Assembly: GCF_002812485.1 (NCBI RefSeq)
Contig: NZ_CP025003.1
Location: forward strand, 620,001-684,000
Origin: Dickeya fangzhongdai
GTDB taxonomy: Bacteria; Pseudomonadota; Gammaproteobacteria; Enterobacterales; Enterobacteriaceae
Direction: 5' to 3'
Length of the DNA: 64,000 nt
Positions 50,735 to 59,828 of the stretch are shown here, piece by piece. Positions within the stretch are counted from its first letter, which is position 1. Every line of letters starts with the position of its first letter. The notes under the pieces were generated by a model that saw only the letters and a list, made by a program, of their open reading frames with translations, did no database searches and was not told where the DNA came from. The position numbers and the translations under genes were made by a program.

Positions 50735-52237
50735 ATGTCCTATATGAACACCGATGAGCAGGAGGCCGTCATCCACTGGAAAGGGCGGCATCTGGTGGTT
50801 AATGCTTTTGCCGGCACGGGGAAAACATCAACACTGGTGCGATACGCCCAGGCTAATCCTGATACGAAGATGCTATATCTCGCTTACAATCGCGCTGTCC
50901 GCGATGAAGCTGAGCGAAAATTCCCCTTCAATGTTGAGTGCAAAACGTCACATCAGCTCGCCTGGATGCAGTTCGGCAAGCATTTCAAAAACAGGCTGAC
51001 CGGTAATCTACGCATTACCGATATTGCCCGTAAGCTCAATACCCGCCACTGGGCGCTGGCCAGGACAGTGTTATCGGCCTTGAATCACTTTCTGTGCAGT
51101 GCATCGGTAGCGCCGGGTTATGAGCACCTTCCAGATGAAGACGAACGCGATGGACTGGATGCTGAAAAGATACTGGGAGCCGTACAGTTTTTGTGGAATG
51201 AAATGAGCCGGATGGATTCGACATTTCCCGTAACGCATGACACGTACCTGAAGTTGTTCCAGTTGTCATCACCTGACCTTTCAAAACGATGGGACACCAT
51301 CCTGTTTGACGAGGCGCAGGATGCTAACCCTGTGACCAGTGCATTGGTATTAGGGCAGAACTGCAATGTGGTTTTGGTTGGTGACCGGCATCAGCAGATT
51401 TACCGTTTCCGGGGAGCGGATAATGCCCTGAACGCGCCGGCGCTGGAAAGTGCTGATCGGCTCTGGTTAACCCAAAGTTTTCGCTTTGGTCCTGCCGTAG
51501 CTGATATGGCGAATCTACTGCTGCAACGCCAGGGCGAAACACATCCTGTTGTTGGGAATGGCGGCGAGGATATTGTGGCTGATCGGGTGCCAGCTGGTGT
51601 TTCGCCTTTTACGGTACTCAGTCGTACGGTTGCCGGCGTGATTGGTTCTGCGCTTCAGGCCAGTTTGCGTGAGAAACGCGTGTATTGGGTGGGCGGTATT
51701 GAAGGGTATAAGACGGAAGAGCTGGAGGACCTGTATTGGTTCTCCGTGGATATGCCCGAACGTATGCGTACTCCACGTCTTAGTCGTGAATACCGGGATT
51801 TTGACGAATATAAATCTGTCGCCAAAGCGACGAATGATGTGGAAATGAACCAGGCGATTGGTCTACTGGATAAGTATTTTCCGTTGCCACAAAAGCTACA
51901 GGTGTTACGGCGTCAGGCAACGACGAAGGAGAACGAGGCCGATGTCGTGGTATCAACTGCGCATCGTAGTAAGGGCCTGGAATGGGATACGGTGATATTG
52001 AATGACGATTTTGCCGATATTACCGATCCGTTGCTGTCAGAGGCTGAGCGAACGGACGAGACTAATCTGCTGTATGTGGCCACAACACGAGCCCGAAAGC
52101 TGTTGATCAGAAATGAGTTGCTGCAACTGCTGGCTGAACAGGCTGAAGCAGGACATGAAACAGCAAGCAGTCAGATTCAGGTCGTGGAGACGGTGTCCCA
52201 GCTGTCGGCTGAATACACTGACGATTCCATGCCGTAA
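50735..52237 (+). CDS. UvrD-like superfamily 1 helicase of the ICE
   Basis: The 500-aa product has Walker A FAGTGKTSTLVRYA (about 25-38), DTILFDEAQDANP, GDRHQQIYRFRGA (about 217-229), TLSRTV-like and STAHRSKGLEWDTVILNDDF motifs and the C-terminal LLYVATTRARKLL. All main SF1A motifs are present, in a shortened form. It is a backbone gene of SPI-7-like ICEs, next to the MobH-like gene, and may unwind transferred DNA. The GAGGTG Shine-Dalgarno is good. A broken copy of its first 232 bp lies at 41802-42033. Confidence 0.9.
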   Translation: MSYMNTDEQEAVIHWKGRHLVVNAFAGTGKTSTLVRYAQANPDTKMLYLAYNRAVRDEAERKFPFNVECKTSHQLAWMQFGKHFKNRLTGNLRITDIARKLNTRHWALARTVLSALNHFLCSASVAPGYEHLPDEDERDGLDAEKILGAVQFLWNEMSRMDSTFPVTHDTYLKLFQLSSPDLSKRWDTILFDEAQDANPVTSALVLGQNCNVVLVGDRHQQIYRFRGADNALNAPALESADRLWLTQSFRFGPAVADMANLLLQRQGETHPVVGNGGEDIVADRVPAGVSPFTVLSRTVAGVIGSALQASLREKRVYWVGGIEGYKTEELEDLYWFSVDMPERMRTPRLSREYRDFDEYKSVAKATNDVEMNQAIGLLDKYFPLPQKLQVLRRQATTKENEADVVVSTAHRSKGLEWDTVILNDDFADITDPLLSEAERTDETNLLYVATTRARKLLIRNELLQLLAEQAEAGHETASSQIQVVETVSQLSAEYTDDSMP

Positions 52238-52320
52238 TTTTCAAAACACGAAAAGAGTTTCTTCTTGCCTGCGGTAGAGGGTCGCTCAAGACTGTGCCGC
52301 TTACAGGCAGGAGGACGTGA

Positions 52321-53916
52321 ATGTTTAATCGACTCAGAACGCTTTTCGCCAGTCAGGATGTACGCTCCGGTGCGATGGGCGTGAAAACTCGTCCCCAATC
52401 ACCGGGTCCGTCACCATCAGGCTATTACCCGCCTCAGTCACTTGATGCACTGGTATCGCCACCGCCGCGACAGCACTTTCTTCAGCAGCTCAATGAGAAT
52501 AACGCGTTGCCTGACGCGCTGTACCGGCAGTTGTACCTGGCTCCGCTGTTTTCACTACTGAGTCGTGTGCAGAATGTGCCGGCCACTCGTGAAGGTGAAT
52601 GGGCTTACGCCGGCGCATTTGGCGACCTGACACTTAAATTTACCACCTACGCAGTCAGGCTTGCCAAAGGCCGGACTCTGCCACCGGGTATTCCGCCCGA
52701 AGAGCAAGCCGAACAGGGATTGCTCTGGAATGCGGTGGTGTTCTGGTGTGCGTTGTTTTATCACCTGCCGCTGCTCTGTGAACTGGAGGGCGAACTGGAA
52801 GGGGGCGATCGCTGGCTACCGGGATTTACTGTGCCCGGGAAGCCGTTTCGCTTTCGCTACTCAGCCAATATTATCCCGCCGTATCGGACCCAGGGCCGGG
52901 TTAACATACTGGCCAGTCAACTGCTGCCGGCTGCCGGGATAGCCTGGTTGTCTGGTATCCCGGATGCGTTCGATTGCCTGGCGCAGCGAATGCAGGGGCA
53001 GCCGGCAACCGTGCCACTGATTGATGAGTTGTTGCTGAGTGCTGCAGAAAAAGCTGCAGCACCATCTCTGACCAGGATGACGTCCCCGGTAGAGGTAGTC
53101 AGCCAGGTGGCAGCAGTAGTGACACAGACGGTACAGGCTGAACCTCTGGCAACGGCAAGTCTGACATCAGCCTTGTCAGACTCGCCATTACCTGCGGTGG
53201 CTAGTGTGGCTCTCTCTGCTGTACCGACACCCCAGCAAACTCCTCTTGATGTGGGCGAACTGGTGTCTGTACTCGGTTCTGCTATATCTCACAACATTGT
53301 CCCGGACATGGTGGCGCAGCCAGAGCCGGCAATGGTAGCCCCTGAACAGGATGATACCCAGGCGCTGTTGGGGCTGCTGTCTGGTATGACGGAAACGCCA
53401 ATACCGGTCATCGAACAGGAAAAACCTCACGACAATCTGTCGGCCGTTCCCCATGCTGAAAAGCCTGACGACATAAACGTAGCATCCGCTGGAACAGAAC
53501 ATCATCAGTATGATGCGGAAAAAAACAGCGAAAACGTGACGGGGGAAAATAATAAGGGAACAGAGTTTCTGGAATGGCTGTCGGCCGGATTGATTAGTGG
53601 AGAAATTGATATTAACGAGGACGGTTCCCGCGCCCATTTAGTCGCGGGATTCGTTTTTTTATGTGTGCCGGAAATATTTTATCTGTTTCAAAAGAAAACA
53701 GGAAATAAGGTAAAACGTAACGCGTTGCAGTCATCTTTCGAGCGTTTGGGCGTACACCGGGTATCTGAAGGGGAGCGTTTCATTCAGGCAAAAGTGTATA
53801 GCACGCCCTCGGGGACCGGGACGTTTCGACATATTCATGGCTATCTGGTCAAAGCATCAACACTGTATCGGGGAAACCGTATTCCTGATGAAAGTCGGTT
53901 GTTGATCCTGCCCTGA
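52321..53916 (+). CDS. MobH/TraI-like protein, possibly degenerate relaxase
   Basis: The 531-aa product begins after GGAGGACGTGA. Residues about 50-160 follow the TraI_2 pattern (LYRQLYLAPLFSLLSRVQN, LAKGRTLPPGIPPEEQAEQG, LWNAVVFWCALFYHLP). The segment that normally holds the H-x-x-GGLL-x-HT metal site reads AYAGAFGDLTLKFTTYA (about 96-112) without histidines. A low-complexity P/V/A-rich linker (about 245-400) leads to the C-terminal winged-helix TraI_2_C domain (about 415-531). The protein may be a non-catalytic relative, and the ICE would then need another relaxase. Confidence 0.75.
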   Translation: MFNRLRTLFASQDVRSGAMGVKTRPQSPGPSPSGYYPPQSLDALVSPPPRQHFLQQLNENNALPDALYRQLYLAPLFSLLSRVQNVPATREGEWAYAGAFGDLTLKFTTYAVRLAKGRTLPPGIPPEEQAEQGLLWNAVVFWCALFYHLPLLCELEGELEGGDRWLPGFTVPGKPFRFRYSANIIPPYRTQGRVNILASQLLPAAGIAWLSGIPDAFDCLAQRMQGQPATVPLIDELLLSAAEKAAAPSLTRMTSPVEVVSQVAAVVTQTVQAEPLATASLTSALSDSPLPAVASVALSAVPTPQQTPLDVGELVSVLGSAISHNIVPDMVAQPEPAMVAPEQDDTQALLGLLSGMTETPIPVIEQEKPHDNLSAVPHAEKPDDINVASAGTEHHQYDAEKNSENVTGENNKGTEFLEWLSAGLISGEIDINEDGSRAHLVAGFVFLCVPEIFYLFQKKTGNKVKRNALQSSFERLGVHRVSEGERFIQAKVYSTPSGTGTFRHIHGYLVKASTLYRGNRIPDESRLLILP

Positions 53917-54008
53917 TGTATGGCAATCTGATTGATTAGCAGGCTTATTTTTTGTCTGCGCACAGCAAAGGTGCAGTTTTTGTACTCTGTAAATCGAAGG
54001 GAATGTCT

Positions 54009-55031
54009 ATGCCAGATACGTCAATGACCTGGGAAGAACTGCTGGATGAATATTTCTTCTCTCACAATCTTCGACAAGTCACCGAAGACAGTTATGTGAA
54101 AGTGGTGAAGGGATTCAGGAAGTATATCGGTGCGGAAGTTTTACCAGACAAAATAACACACCGTGATGTGTTGAAATGGCGAAGACATACCTTAAAGGAA
54201 CGCAAATTGTCCGCCAATACCTGGAATAACAAAGTGACGCACCTGCGGGCGATATTTAATTTTGGGATAGAGGAAGGTTTAATTGAACAGGATAAAAATC
54301 CATTTAATGACGTCGCTGTTCAAAAAGACAAGAAGAAAAAGAAGACACTCACCCGAGAACAGTTGACGAAAATCTACCTGCTGATGCAACGAGTAGAGTC
54401 CGAAGAGTCTCATGCTCCCTGGGGACGTCGGTGTGCATTGTATCCAGCCTGGTACTGGCTGACTGTCCTCGATACTCTGCGCTATACCGGGATGAGACAG
54501 AATCAACTACTGCACCTCCGATTGCAGGATATCAATCTCGATGAGGGATTCATCGAACTGCGACTGGAGGGAAGCAAGACGCACAGGGAGTGGCGGGTGC
54601 CTGTCGTTCGTCAGTTGCGTGTCAGGCTGGCACGGTTACTGGCGCAGGCAAAACTGGCCGGCGCCCGTCCGTTCGACATGTTATTTGATGTCAATCGCTT
54701 TGCACCGTCGCGACGCCACCATGACGAGTATCAGTATGATGAAGCCCAGGCATTACAGAGTACACGGTCGTTTTTCCGCCGACTGGCCCGGGACTGTGGA
54801 TTCGCGGTGACGGCACACCGTTTCCGGCATACGTTGGCCACCGAGCTGATGAAAACGCCGGATCGTAATTTGCAGTTGGTTAAAGATCTACTGGGACACA
54901 GTAGTGTCAGTACCACGATGGAATACATTGAATTGAATATGGAAATTGTAGGGAGGACACTGGAGACTGAGCTGGCGTTACACACAGATATTTGCGTGGA
55001 TAACCAATTACATGACTTGACAGTAATGTAG
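54009..55031 (+). CDS. int: Tyrosine site-specific integrase of the ICE
   Basis: I start at 54009 (AAGG 8 bases upstream); ATG 54003 overlaps the RBS. The 340-aa product has an N-terminal SAM-like DNA-binding part (MTWEELLDEYFFSHNLRQVT) and the catalytic domain with RYTGMRQNQLLHL (first arginine), TAHRFRHTLATE (HxxR), LGHSSVSTTMEY (H and the tyrosine nucleophile). All key residues are present. It lies with its 3' end towards tRNA-Phe, which should be its attachment site, and a terminator follows. Confidence 0.93.
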   Translation: MPDTSMTWEELLDEYFFSHNLRQVTEDSYVKVVKGFRKYIGAEVLPDKITHRDVLKWRRHTLKERKLSANTWNNKVTHLRAIFNFGIEEGLIEQDKNPFNDVAVQKDKKKKKTLTREQLTKIYLLMQRVESEESHAPWGRRCALYPAWYWLTVLDTLRYTGMRQNQLLHLRLQDINLDEGFIELRLEGSKTHREWRVPVVRQLRVRLARLLAQAKLAGARPFDMLFDVNRFAPSRRHHDEYQYDEAQALQSTRSFFRRLARDCGFAVTAHRFRHTLATELMKTPDRNLQLVKDLLGHSSVSTTMEYIELNMEIVGRTLETELALHTDICVDNQLHDLTVM

Positions 55032-55062
55032 TTGGCTGTAACTATACACAGCGATCGAGAAA

Positions 55063-55088
55063 AGGGAATCTGCGGACACAGATTCCCT
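55063..55088 (+). terminator. Terminator-like hairpin after int
   Basis: AGGGAATCTG, a 6-base loop and CAGATTCCCT form a 10-bp stem 31 bases after the int stop. Confidence 0.7.
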
Positions 55089-55227
55089 ATCTTGAGGATT
55101 CAGTTCTTTGTTAAACAGTGCAGCTTGTTGAATGCTATCTGCGCCGAAAACGATTCTATGACCAAACCCTGCGTTAACCGCCCGTTAAGGATCTCACTCT
55201 TAACCAGCGTGCTTTGATGCAAATAAG

Positions 55228-55303
55228 TGGTGCCCGGACTCGGAATCGAACCAAGGACACGGGGATTTTCAATCCCCTGCTCTACCGACTGAGCTATCCG
55301 GGC
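55228..55303 (-). tRNA. tRNA-Phe (GAA), ICE attachment site
   Basis: The minus strand reads GCCCGGATAGCTCAGTCGGT, the anticodon loop TTGAAAA, and GGTTCGATTCCGAGTCCGGG with ACCA encoded. All four stems close, and the length is 76 nt. Its 3' end faces the ICE, so the right attachment site lies in the 3' part of this gene. HAI2 of Pectobacterium and related ICEs also use tRNA-Phe. The other att copy is outside the window. Confidence 0.95.
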
Positions 55304-55465
55304 AACGGGGCGCATTAAACCGGATTCAGGCGGCTTCGTCAACGTGAATTCACCCACTTTTTGACGGTTTGGCTGCTTTTTCGGCGTTTATGCGGTTTTT
55401 GCATAAATAAGCAACAGCATATCGCCGATGGGCCTGTCGGACGTGGTTCGCCGGGTGCGAAAGCG

Positions 55466-56041
55466 TTACGCCAGCGCGCCGTGTTTCCGGCACATTGCCA
55501 CGCGTAGTACGTCTTCCGCCAGCCGTTTCGCCACGGTCACGTCGGACAACTGGCGTTTTACCAACAACTTGCTCAGGCAGCCCTCCAGAATCAGTTCCAG
55601 CTGTAATGCCACCATGTCCGTGTCGTCGGTTTCCAGTTCTTCCAGCAACGCTTTGGTGTAGTGGTACGAGGCTTGTTTCTGTTGTTCCGCAATTTGGTGA
55701 ATGGGGTGGAGCGGGTCCGGGAACGCGCTGCAGGCGGCGATGAACAGGCAGCCCGGAAAACGATGCTGGCTGACGGCGTCCTGTAACCGTTGGTAGCGTA
55801 CCAGCAGCTTTTGCTCCGGGCCGAGTTGTTCATCCAACTGCACCTGTTTGCGCCAGATATTCACCTGCTGGCTGTGATAACGCAGGCTGTCGTACAGCAG
55901 GGCTTCACGGTCGGGCCAGAAGGGTTGCAGTTCGGCCGGAGAGACGCCCAACTGGTCGGCCAGCATATCCAGCGTTGTGTCGGCGAATCCGCGCCGTTCC
56001 AGCAAGGCCAGCGCCTGCTCCAGAACTTCTTCCCGTTGCAT
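55466..56041 (-). CDS. yjdC: TetR-family regulator next to dsbD (YjdC-like)
   Basis: I chose the start at 56041, 6 bases after AGGAGG; in-frame ATGs up to 56062 precede or overlap it. The 191-aa product has a TetR HTH (LEQALALLERRGFADTTLDM, then LADQLGVSPAELQPFWPDRE) and a helical ligand domain with FPGCLFIAACSAFPDP. In E. coli the yjdC gene precedes dsbD in the same place. This is the first chromosomal gene right of the ICE. Confidence 0.8.
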   Translation of the reverse strand: MQREEVLEQALALLERRGFADTTLDMLADQLGVSPAELQPFWPDREALLYDSLRYHSQQVNIWRKQVQLDEQLGPEQKLLVRYQRLQDAVSQHRFPGCLFIAACSAFPDPLHPIHQIAEQQKQASYHYTKALLEELETDDTDMVALQLELILEGCLSKLLVKRQLSDVTVAKRLAEDVLRVAMCRKHGALA

Positions 56042-56135
56042 CATGCTCCTCCTGCTCATCAATCATCACTAACCAGTGTGGTTTATCTCCGGCATCTTTC
56101 AAGTTTATGACCACCTGCCGCGATATAGCTTGATG

Positions 56136-57866
56136 TTAGCGCGCCAGCGTCTGCAAGTGCGCGCTAAACGCGGCGGCGTCCATGAAGCCGGTTACACGCG
56201 AGCCCGGAATTTCCCGGCCGCTGGCGTCGAAAAACAGAATCGTCGGCAGTCCCAGCACCTGTAGGTGCTGCAATAGCGCCCGCTGCGTTTCGTTGTTGGC
56301 GGTGACATCCGCCTGCAATCGTTGCATGGCGGACAGCGACTGCTGCACCGCCGTATCGCGGAAGGTGTATTTTTCGAACTCTTTACAGGCCACGCACCAG
56401 TCGGCGTACAGGTCGAGCATGGTGATGCGGTTGTCGCTGCGACTCAGCGCCGTGGTCAGGTCATCCAGCGTGTTGGTCGGCGTGAAGTGCAACTGGCTGC
56501 CGCTGGTCGGTTCAGCCTGTACCGGCGCGAACACCCAGTCCTGCAACGGCCGGGCCGCCAGCAACGCGCCCAGAAACAGCAGAATCTGCACCATTCGCAT
56601 GCCGCCGGCGTGACTGCGCAGGCTGAGGGCAAATGCCCAGCCGAAAAACGCCACGCCGAGCAACCCCCACAAGCGCCACTCCCAGACATCGCCCAGCACT
56701 CTTCCCAGCAGGAATACCGGCAGCGCCAGAATCACAAACCCGAAACCTTCCTTGACGTGATTCATCCAGGGGCCGCGTTTGGGCAACAGCCGATTGCCGA
56801 ACAGGGTAATCGCCATCAGCGGCAGCCCCATGCCCAGCGCGTACAGGTACAGCGAGCCGCCGCCGGCCAGCAGGTTGCCGCTCTGGGCGATGTACAACAG
56901 CAGCGCGCTGAGCGGCGCGGTGGTGCAGGGCGAGCAAATCAGTCCGGCCAGTGCGCCCATGGCGAAAACCCCGGCAGCGGAGCCGCTTTGCTGGCGATTG
57001 CTCCACAGGGTCAGGCGTGTTTGCAGGGATGACGGCAATTGCAGGCTATAGACGCCGAACATCGACAGCGCCAGCGCGACAAACATCACCGACAGCCCAA
57101 TCAGGACGTAAGGGTGTTGCAACGCCGCCTGAAAACGCAAGCCGGCCGCCGCAACCACCAGGCCGAGCAGGGTGTAGGTCAGCGCCATTCCCTGTACGTA
57201 CACCATCGTCAGCAACAGCGTACGACCGGCGGACAGCCGTTGCTGGCGGCCGAGAATCAGCCCGGAAATCAGCGGGTACATCGGCAGCACGCAAGGGGTG
57301 AAGGCGACGCCAATACCGATGAGCAGCGCCCACAGCGGCGAGAACGGCAACCGCGGGGTATAAGCGCGGTCCGGCTGCGGCGTGACGGCGGTCGGCGTTG
57401 CCGGTGTATCGTTGGTGATAGCGCTGGCGATGGCGCTGAGCGGCACCGAACGGGTTTCCGGCGGGTAGCAGAAGCCGGCGTCGGCGCAGCCCTGATAGGT
57501 GATGCTGAGCGAGGCGCCGGGCGGCACGTCGCGTAAAGGGACATTGAGCGTCAGCGACTGGCGGTAGATGGCCACCTCGCCGAAAAACTCGTCCCGATGT
57601 GGTTCGCCGGGCGGCAGCGTCAGGCCCGGAGGCGCGAGCAGCGCGCTATCCAGCTTGATTTGCTGGCGGTACAGGTAGTAACCGGGGTGGATCTGCCAGT
57701 TCAACGTCAGTTGGTTGCCACGCTGGTGAAAATCAAAGGTAAAAGCTTGATCCACCGGCAGGAACTGCGACGTCGCGCTGCGCCCGAAGGGGCTTTGCGC
57801 CGACGCCAGAGTATTGAAAAACAGGCTGAGGCACAGAACCGTCAGCGTAAAGATGCGTTGAGCCAT
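56136..57866 (-). CDS. dsbD: Thiol:disulfide interchange protein DsbD
   Basis: The 576-aa product passes electrons from cytosolic thioredoxin to periplasmic DsbC and related proteins. A signal peptide (to about 23) is followed by the alpha domain with [17 protein letters not shown], eight membrane helices with the redox cysteines in [11 protein letters not shown] and [10 protein letters not shown], and a C-terminal thioredoxin-like domain with [12 protein letters not shown]. Length and order are normal. It overlaps the cutA end by 25 bases. Confidence 0.96.
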   Translation of the reverse strand: MAQRIFTLTVLCLSLFFNTLASAQSPFGRSATSQFLPVDQAFTFDFHQRGNQLTLNWQIHPGYYLYRQQIKLDSALLAPPGLTLPPGEPHRDEFFGEVAIYRQSLTLNVPLRDVPPGASLSITYQGCADAGFCYPPETRSVPLSAIASAITNDTPATPTAVTPQPDRAYTPRLPFSPLWALLIGIGVAFTPCVLPMYPLISGLILGRQQRLSAGRTLLLTMVYVQGMALTYTLLGLVVAAAGLRFQAALQHPYVLIGLSVMFVALALSMFGVYSLQLPSSLQTRLTLWSNRQQSGSAAGVFAMGALAGLICSPCTTAPLSALLLYIAQSGNLLAGGGSLYLYALGMGLPLMAITLFGNRLLPKRGPWMNHVKEGFGFVILALPVFLLGRVLGDVWEWRLWGLLGVAFFGWAFALSLRSHAGGMRMVQILLFLGALLAARPLQDWVFAPVQAEPTSGSQLHFTPTNTLDDLTTALSRSDNRITMLDLYADWCVACKEFEKYTFRDTAVQQSLSAMQRLQADVTANNETQRALLQHLQVLGLPTILFFDASGREIPGSRVTGFMDAAAFSAHLQTLAR

Positions 57867-58222
57867 GAGAGATAATCGCTGTCGCCACCCTCGACCGGCA
57901 GCACCAGTAATTCTGGTGTCTGGTAAGGATGCTGTTGTTTCAGGTGAGTCAGCAGTGCGGACTGATGTTCCCTGTCGCTTTTAAGCAGCAGTTGAAGTTC
58001 CGTCTGCTGTTCCAGTTTACCTTCCCAGTGATACAGGGAAGTAGCGCCCGGCAGTATGGTGACGCAGGCGGCCAGACGCGCTTCCAGCGCGGAGTTGGCC
58101 AACCGTCGGGCGCAGTCTTCATCGGGTGCGGTGCAGAGTACTACCACCGCGCTGTTGAATTGCGCATTACTGTTGAACTGCGCATTGTTGCCGAATAACG
58201 CATCGTCGTTGGGTTTTGACAT
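57842..58222 (-). CDS. cutA: Divalent cation tolerance protein CutA
   Basis: The start at 58222 gives 126 aa; an earlier in-frame start would add ten residues. Features are [40 protein letters not shown] and [20 protein letters not shown], all typical of CutA trimers. The N-terminus has a short duplicated NAQFNS unit (a tandem 18-nt repeat in DNA), which sets it apart from E. coli CutA. It lies in the dcuA-cutA-dsbD gene set. Confidence 0.93.
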   Translation of the reverse strand: MSKPNDDALFGNNAQFNSNAQFNSAVVVLCTAPDEDCARRLANSALEARLAACVTILPGATSLYHWEGKLEQQTELQLLLKSDREHQSALLTHLKQQHPYQTPELLVLPVEGGDSDYLSWLNASLR

Positions 58223-58336
58223 CGTGACCTCGATAACGGTAACGGTTGACACACTATACCGTGCGGGGTCGGCAATCGTAAGGCCGGATCGACGCTGGAA
58301 CGCCGATCCGAAAAAACTTTACGATTCGGCGGAACG

Positions 58337-59638
58337 TTACAGCACCAGGTGACCGATAACGAAGCCGAAGGCGACCGACAGCGAAATCGCCACCACGCCG
58401 GGGATCAGAAACGCATGGTTGAACACGTACTTGCCGATACGGGTTGAACCGGTGTCGTCCATTTCCACCGCCGCCAGCAGCGTGGGGTAGGTGGGCAGCA
58501 CGAACAGCGCCGATACCGCGGCAAACGAGGCAATCGCCGTCACCGGGCTAACGCCCAGCAGCAGCGCGGCCGGCATTAGCGCTTTGGCGGTAGCGGCCTG
58601 CGAATAGAGCAGCGTCGCGGCGAAGAACAGCACCACCGCCAGCATCCACGGGTGGCTCTGCAACAGCGTGCCCGCCGTACTCTGAATATCGGCAAGGTGC
58701 GCTTTGACGAAGGTATCGCCCAGCCAGGCTACGCCCATTACGCACACGCAGGCGCTCATACCGGACTTGAAGGTGCTGGCGCTGAGGATTTGGGCGGTAT
58801 CGACGTGGCAGGTCAGGCAGATCAACGTGGCGATGGTCAGCATGAACACCACAATCGCTTCATTGCGCGGCAACACCGGGTTATGGATCAGCCCGACGGT
58901 GTCGCTGATGGCGGTAGCGTACAGCACCACGGCGATGATGCCGACAAGAAACAGCCCGACCGAACGTTTGGCGCCCGGTTTCAGCGCCAGTTGGCCGTGA
59001 CCGCGCAGGGTGACTTCGCCTTTGCGCAGGCGCTCCTGATAAACCTCGTCATCTTTCAGCTCCTTGCCGAGAAAGTTGGTGAACACGGCGGTCAGCATGA
59101 TGGCGATCAGCGTACTGGGAATGCAGATGCCGAGCAGCGCCAGATAGCTCACGCCTTTCGGTTCCAGCAGACCGGCGACGAAGACCACCGCGGCGGAGAT
59201 CGGCGAGGCGGTAATGGCGATCTGCGAGGCGACCACTGCGATCGACAGCGGACGGGACGGGCGGATGCCCTGTTCTTTCGCCACCTCGGCGATAACCGGC
59301 AGGGTGGAGAACGCGGTGTGGCCGGTGCCAGCCAGCAGTGTCATGAAATAGGTCACCAGCGGCGCGAGAAAGGTGACGTAACGCGGCTGACGGCGCAGCA
59401 ATTTTTCCGCCAGACTGACCAGATAATCCATGCCGCCTGCTACCTGCATGGCGGCGATAGCGGCGATAACCGCCATGATGATTTCAATCACGTCGAACGG
59501 GATCGCGCCCGGTTTGATGTGAAACCCCAGCGTCAGAACCAGTACACCCAGCCCACCGGCAAAACCGATGCCGATGCCGCCGAGTCTGGCGCCCAAATAA
59601 ATAGCGAGGAGTACGATAAACAGTTCCAGAATAACCAT
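58337..59638 (-). CDS. dcuA: Anaerobic C4-dicarboxylate transporter DcuA
   Basis: The 433-aa product has about eleven membrane helices and the Dcu signatures: ARLGGIGIGFAGGLGV, TLLAGTGHTAFSTLPVIAEV, and LPTYPTLLAAVEMDDTGSTR. It exchanges aspartate or fumarate for succinate. Length equals that of E. coli DcuA. It follows aspA on the same strand, and the pair works together in aspartate use. Confidence 0.96.
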   Translation of the reverse strand: MVILELFIVLLAIYLGARLGGIGIGFAGGLGVLVLTLGFHIKPGAIPFDVIEIIMAVIAAIAAMQVAGGMDYLVSLAEKLLRRQPRYVTFLAPLVTYFMTLLAGTGHTAFSTLPVIAEVAKEQGIRPSRPLSIAVVASQIAITASPISAAVVFVAGLLEPKGVSYLALLGICIPSTLIAIMLTAVFTNFLGKELKDDEVYQERLRKGEVTLRGHGQLALKPGAKRSVGLFLVGIIAVVLYATAISDTVGLIHNPVLPRNEAIVVFMLTIATLICLTCHVDTAQILSASTFKSGMSACVCVMGVAWLGDTFVKAHLADIQSTAGTLLQSHPWMLAVVLFFAATLLYSQAATAKALMPAALLLGVSPVTAIASFAAVSALFVLPTYPTLLAAVEMDDTGSTRIGKYVFNHAFLIPGVVAISLSVAFGFVIGHLVL

Positions 59639-59772
59639 GTTGATGTTCCTTCTGATTTTGTTGTCCGTGACATTGCAAAACGTCTTTCCATATCTTTTTC
59701 TTATGGCTGTGGCGACAGCCTGGCCTTTTGCGGCGCGGAAAAAAGTAGCGAATGAATAGTAGTGAATAGAAT

Positions 59773-59808
59773 AAAGGCACGCAGCCCCAGGCGGGACTGA
59801 CGTGCCTT
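59773..59808 (-). terminator. Hairpin between aspA and dcuA
   Basis: On the minus strand AAGGCACG...CGTGCCTTT followed by ATT forms a terminator-like stem after aspA. Confidence 0.6.
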
Positions 59809-59828
59809 ACAGAACAGACCGCGCGGGA

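Noticed and set aside
46223-52237. OLD-like gene and UvrD-like gene as a Gabija pair
   Set aside because: They are 2.5 kb apart with other genes between them, the helicase is an ICE backbone gene, and a different small gene is coupled to the OLD-like gene.
58285-58310. CGGATCG...CGATCCG hairpin between cutA and dcuA as a terminator
   Set aside because: For transcripts on the gene strand the T-run comes before and not after the stem.
58652-59755. 367-codon plus-strand frame opposite dcuA
   Set aside because: Shadow of dcuA, with low-complexity G/D/Q/H composition and no RBS.
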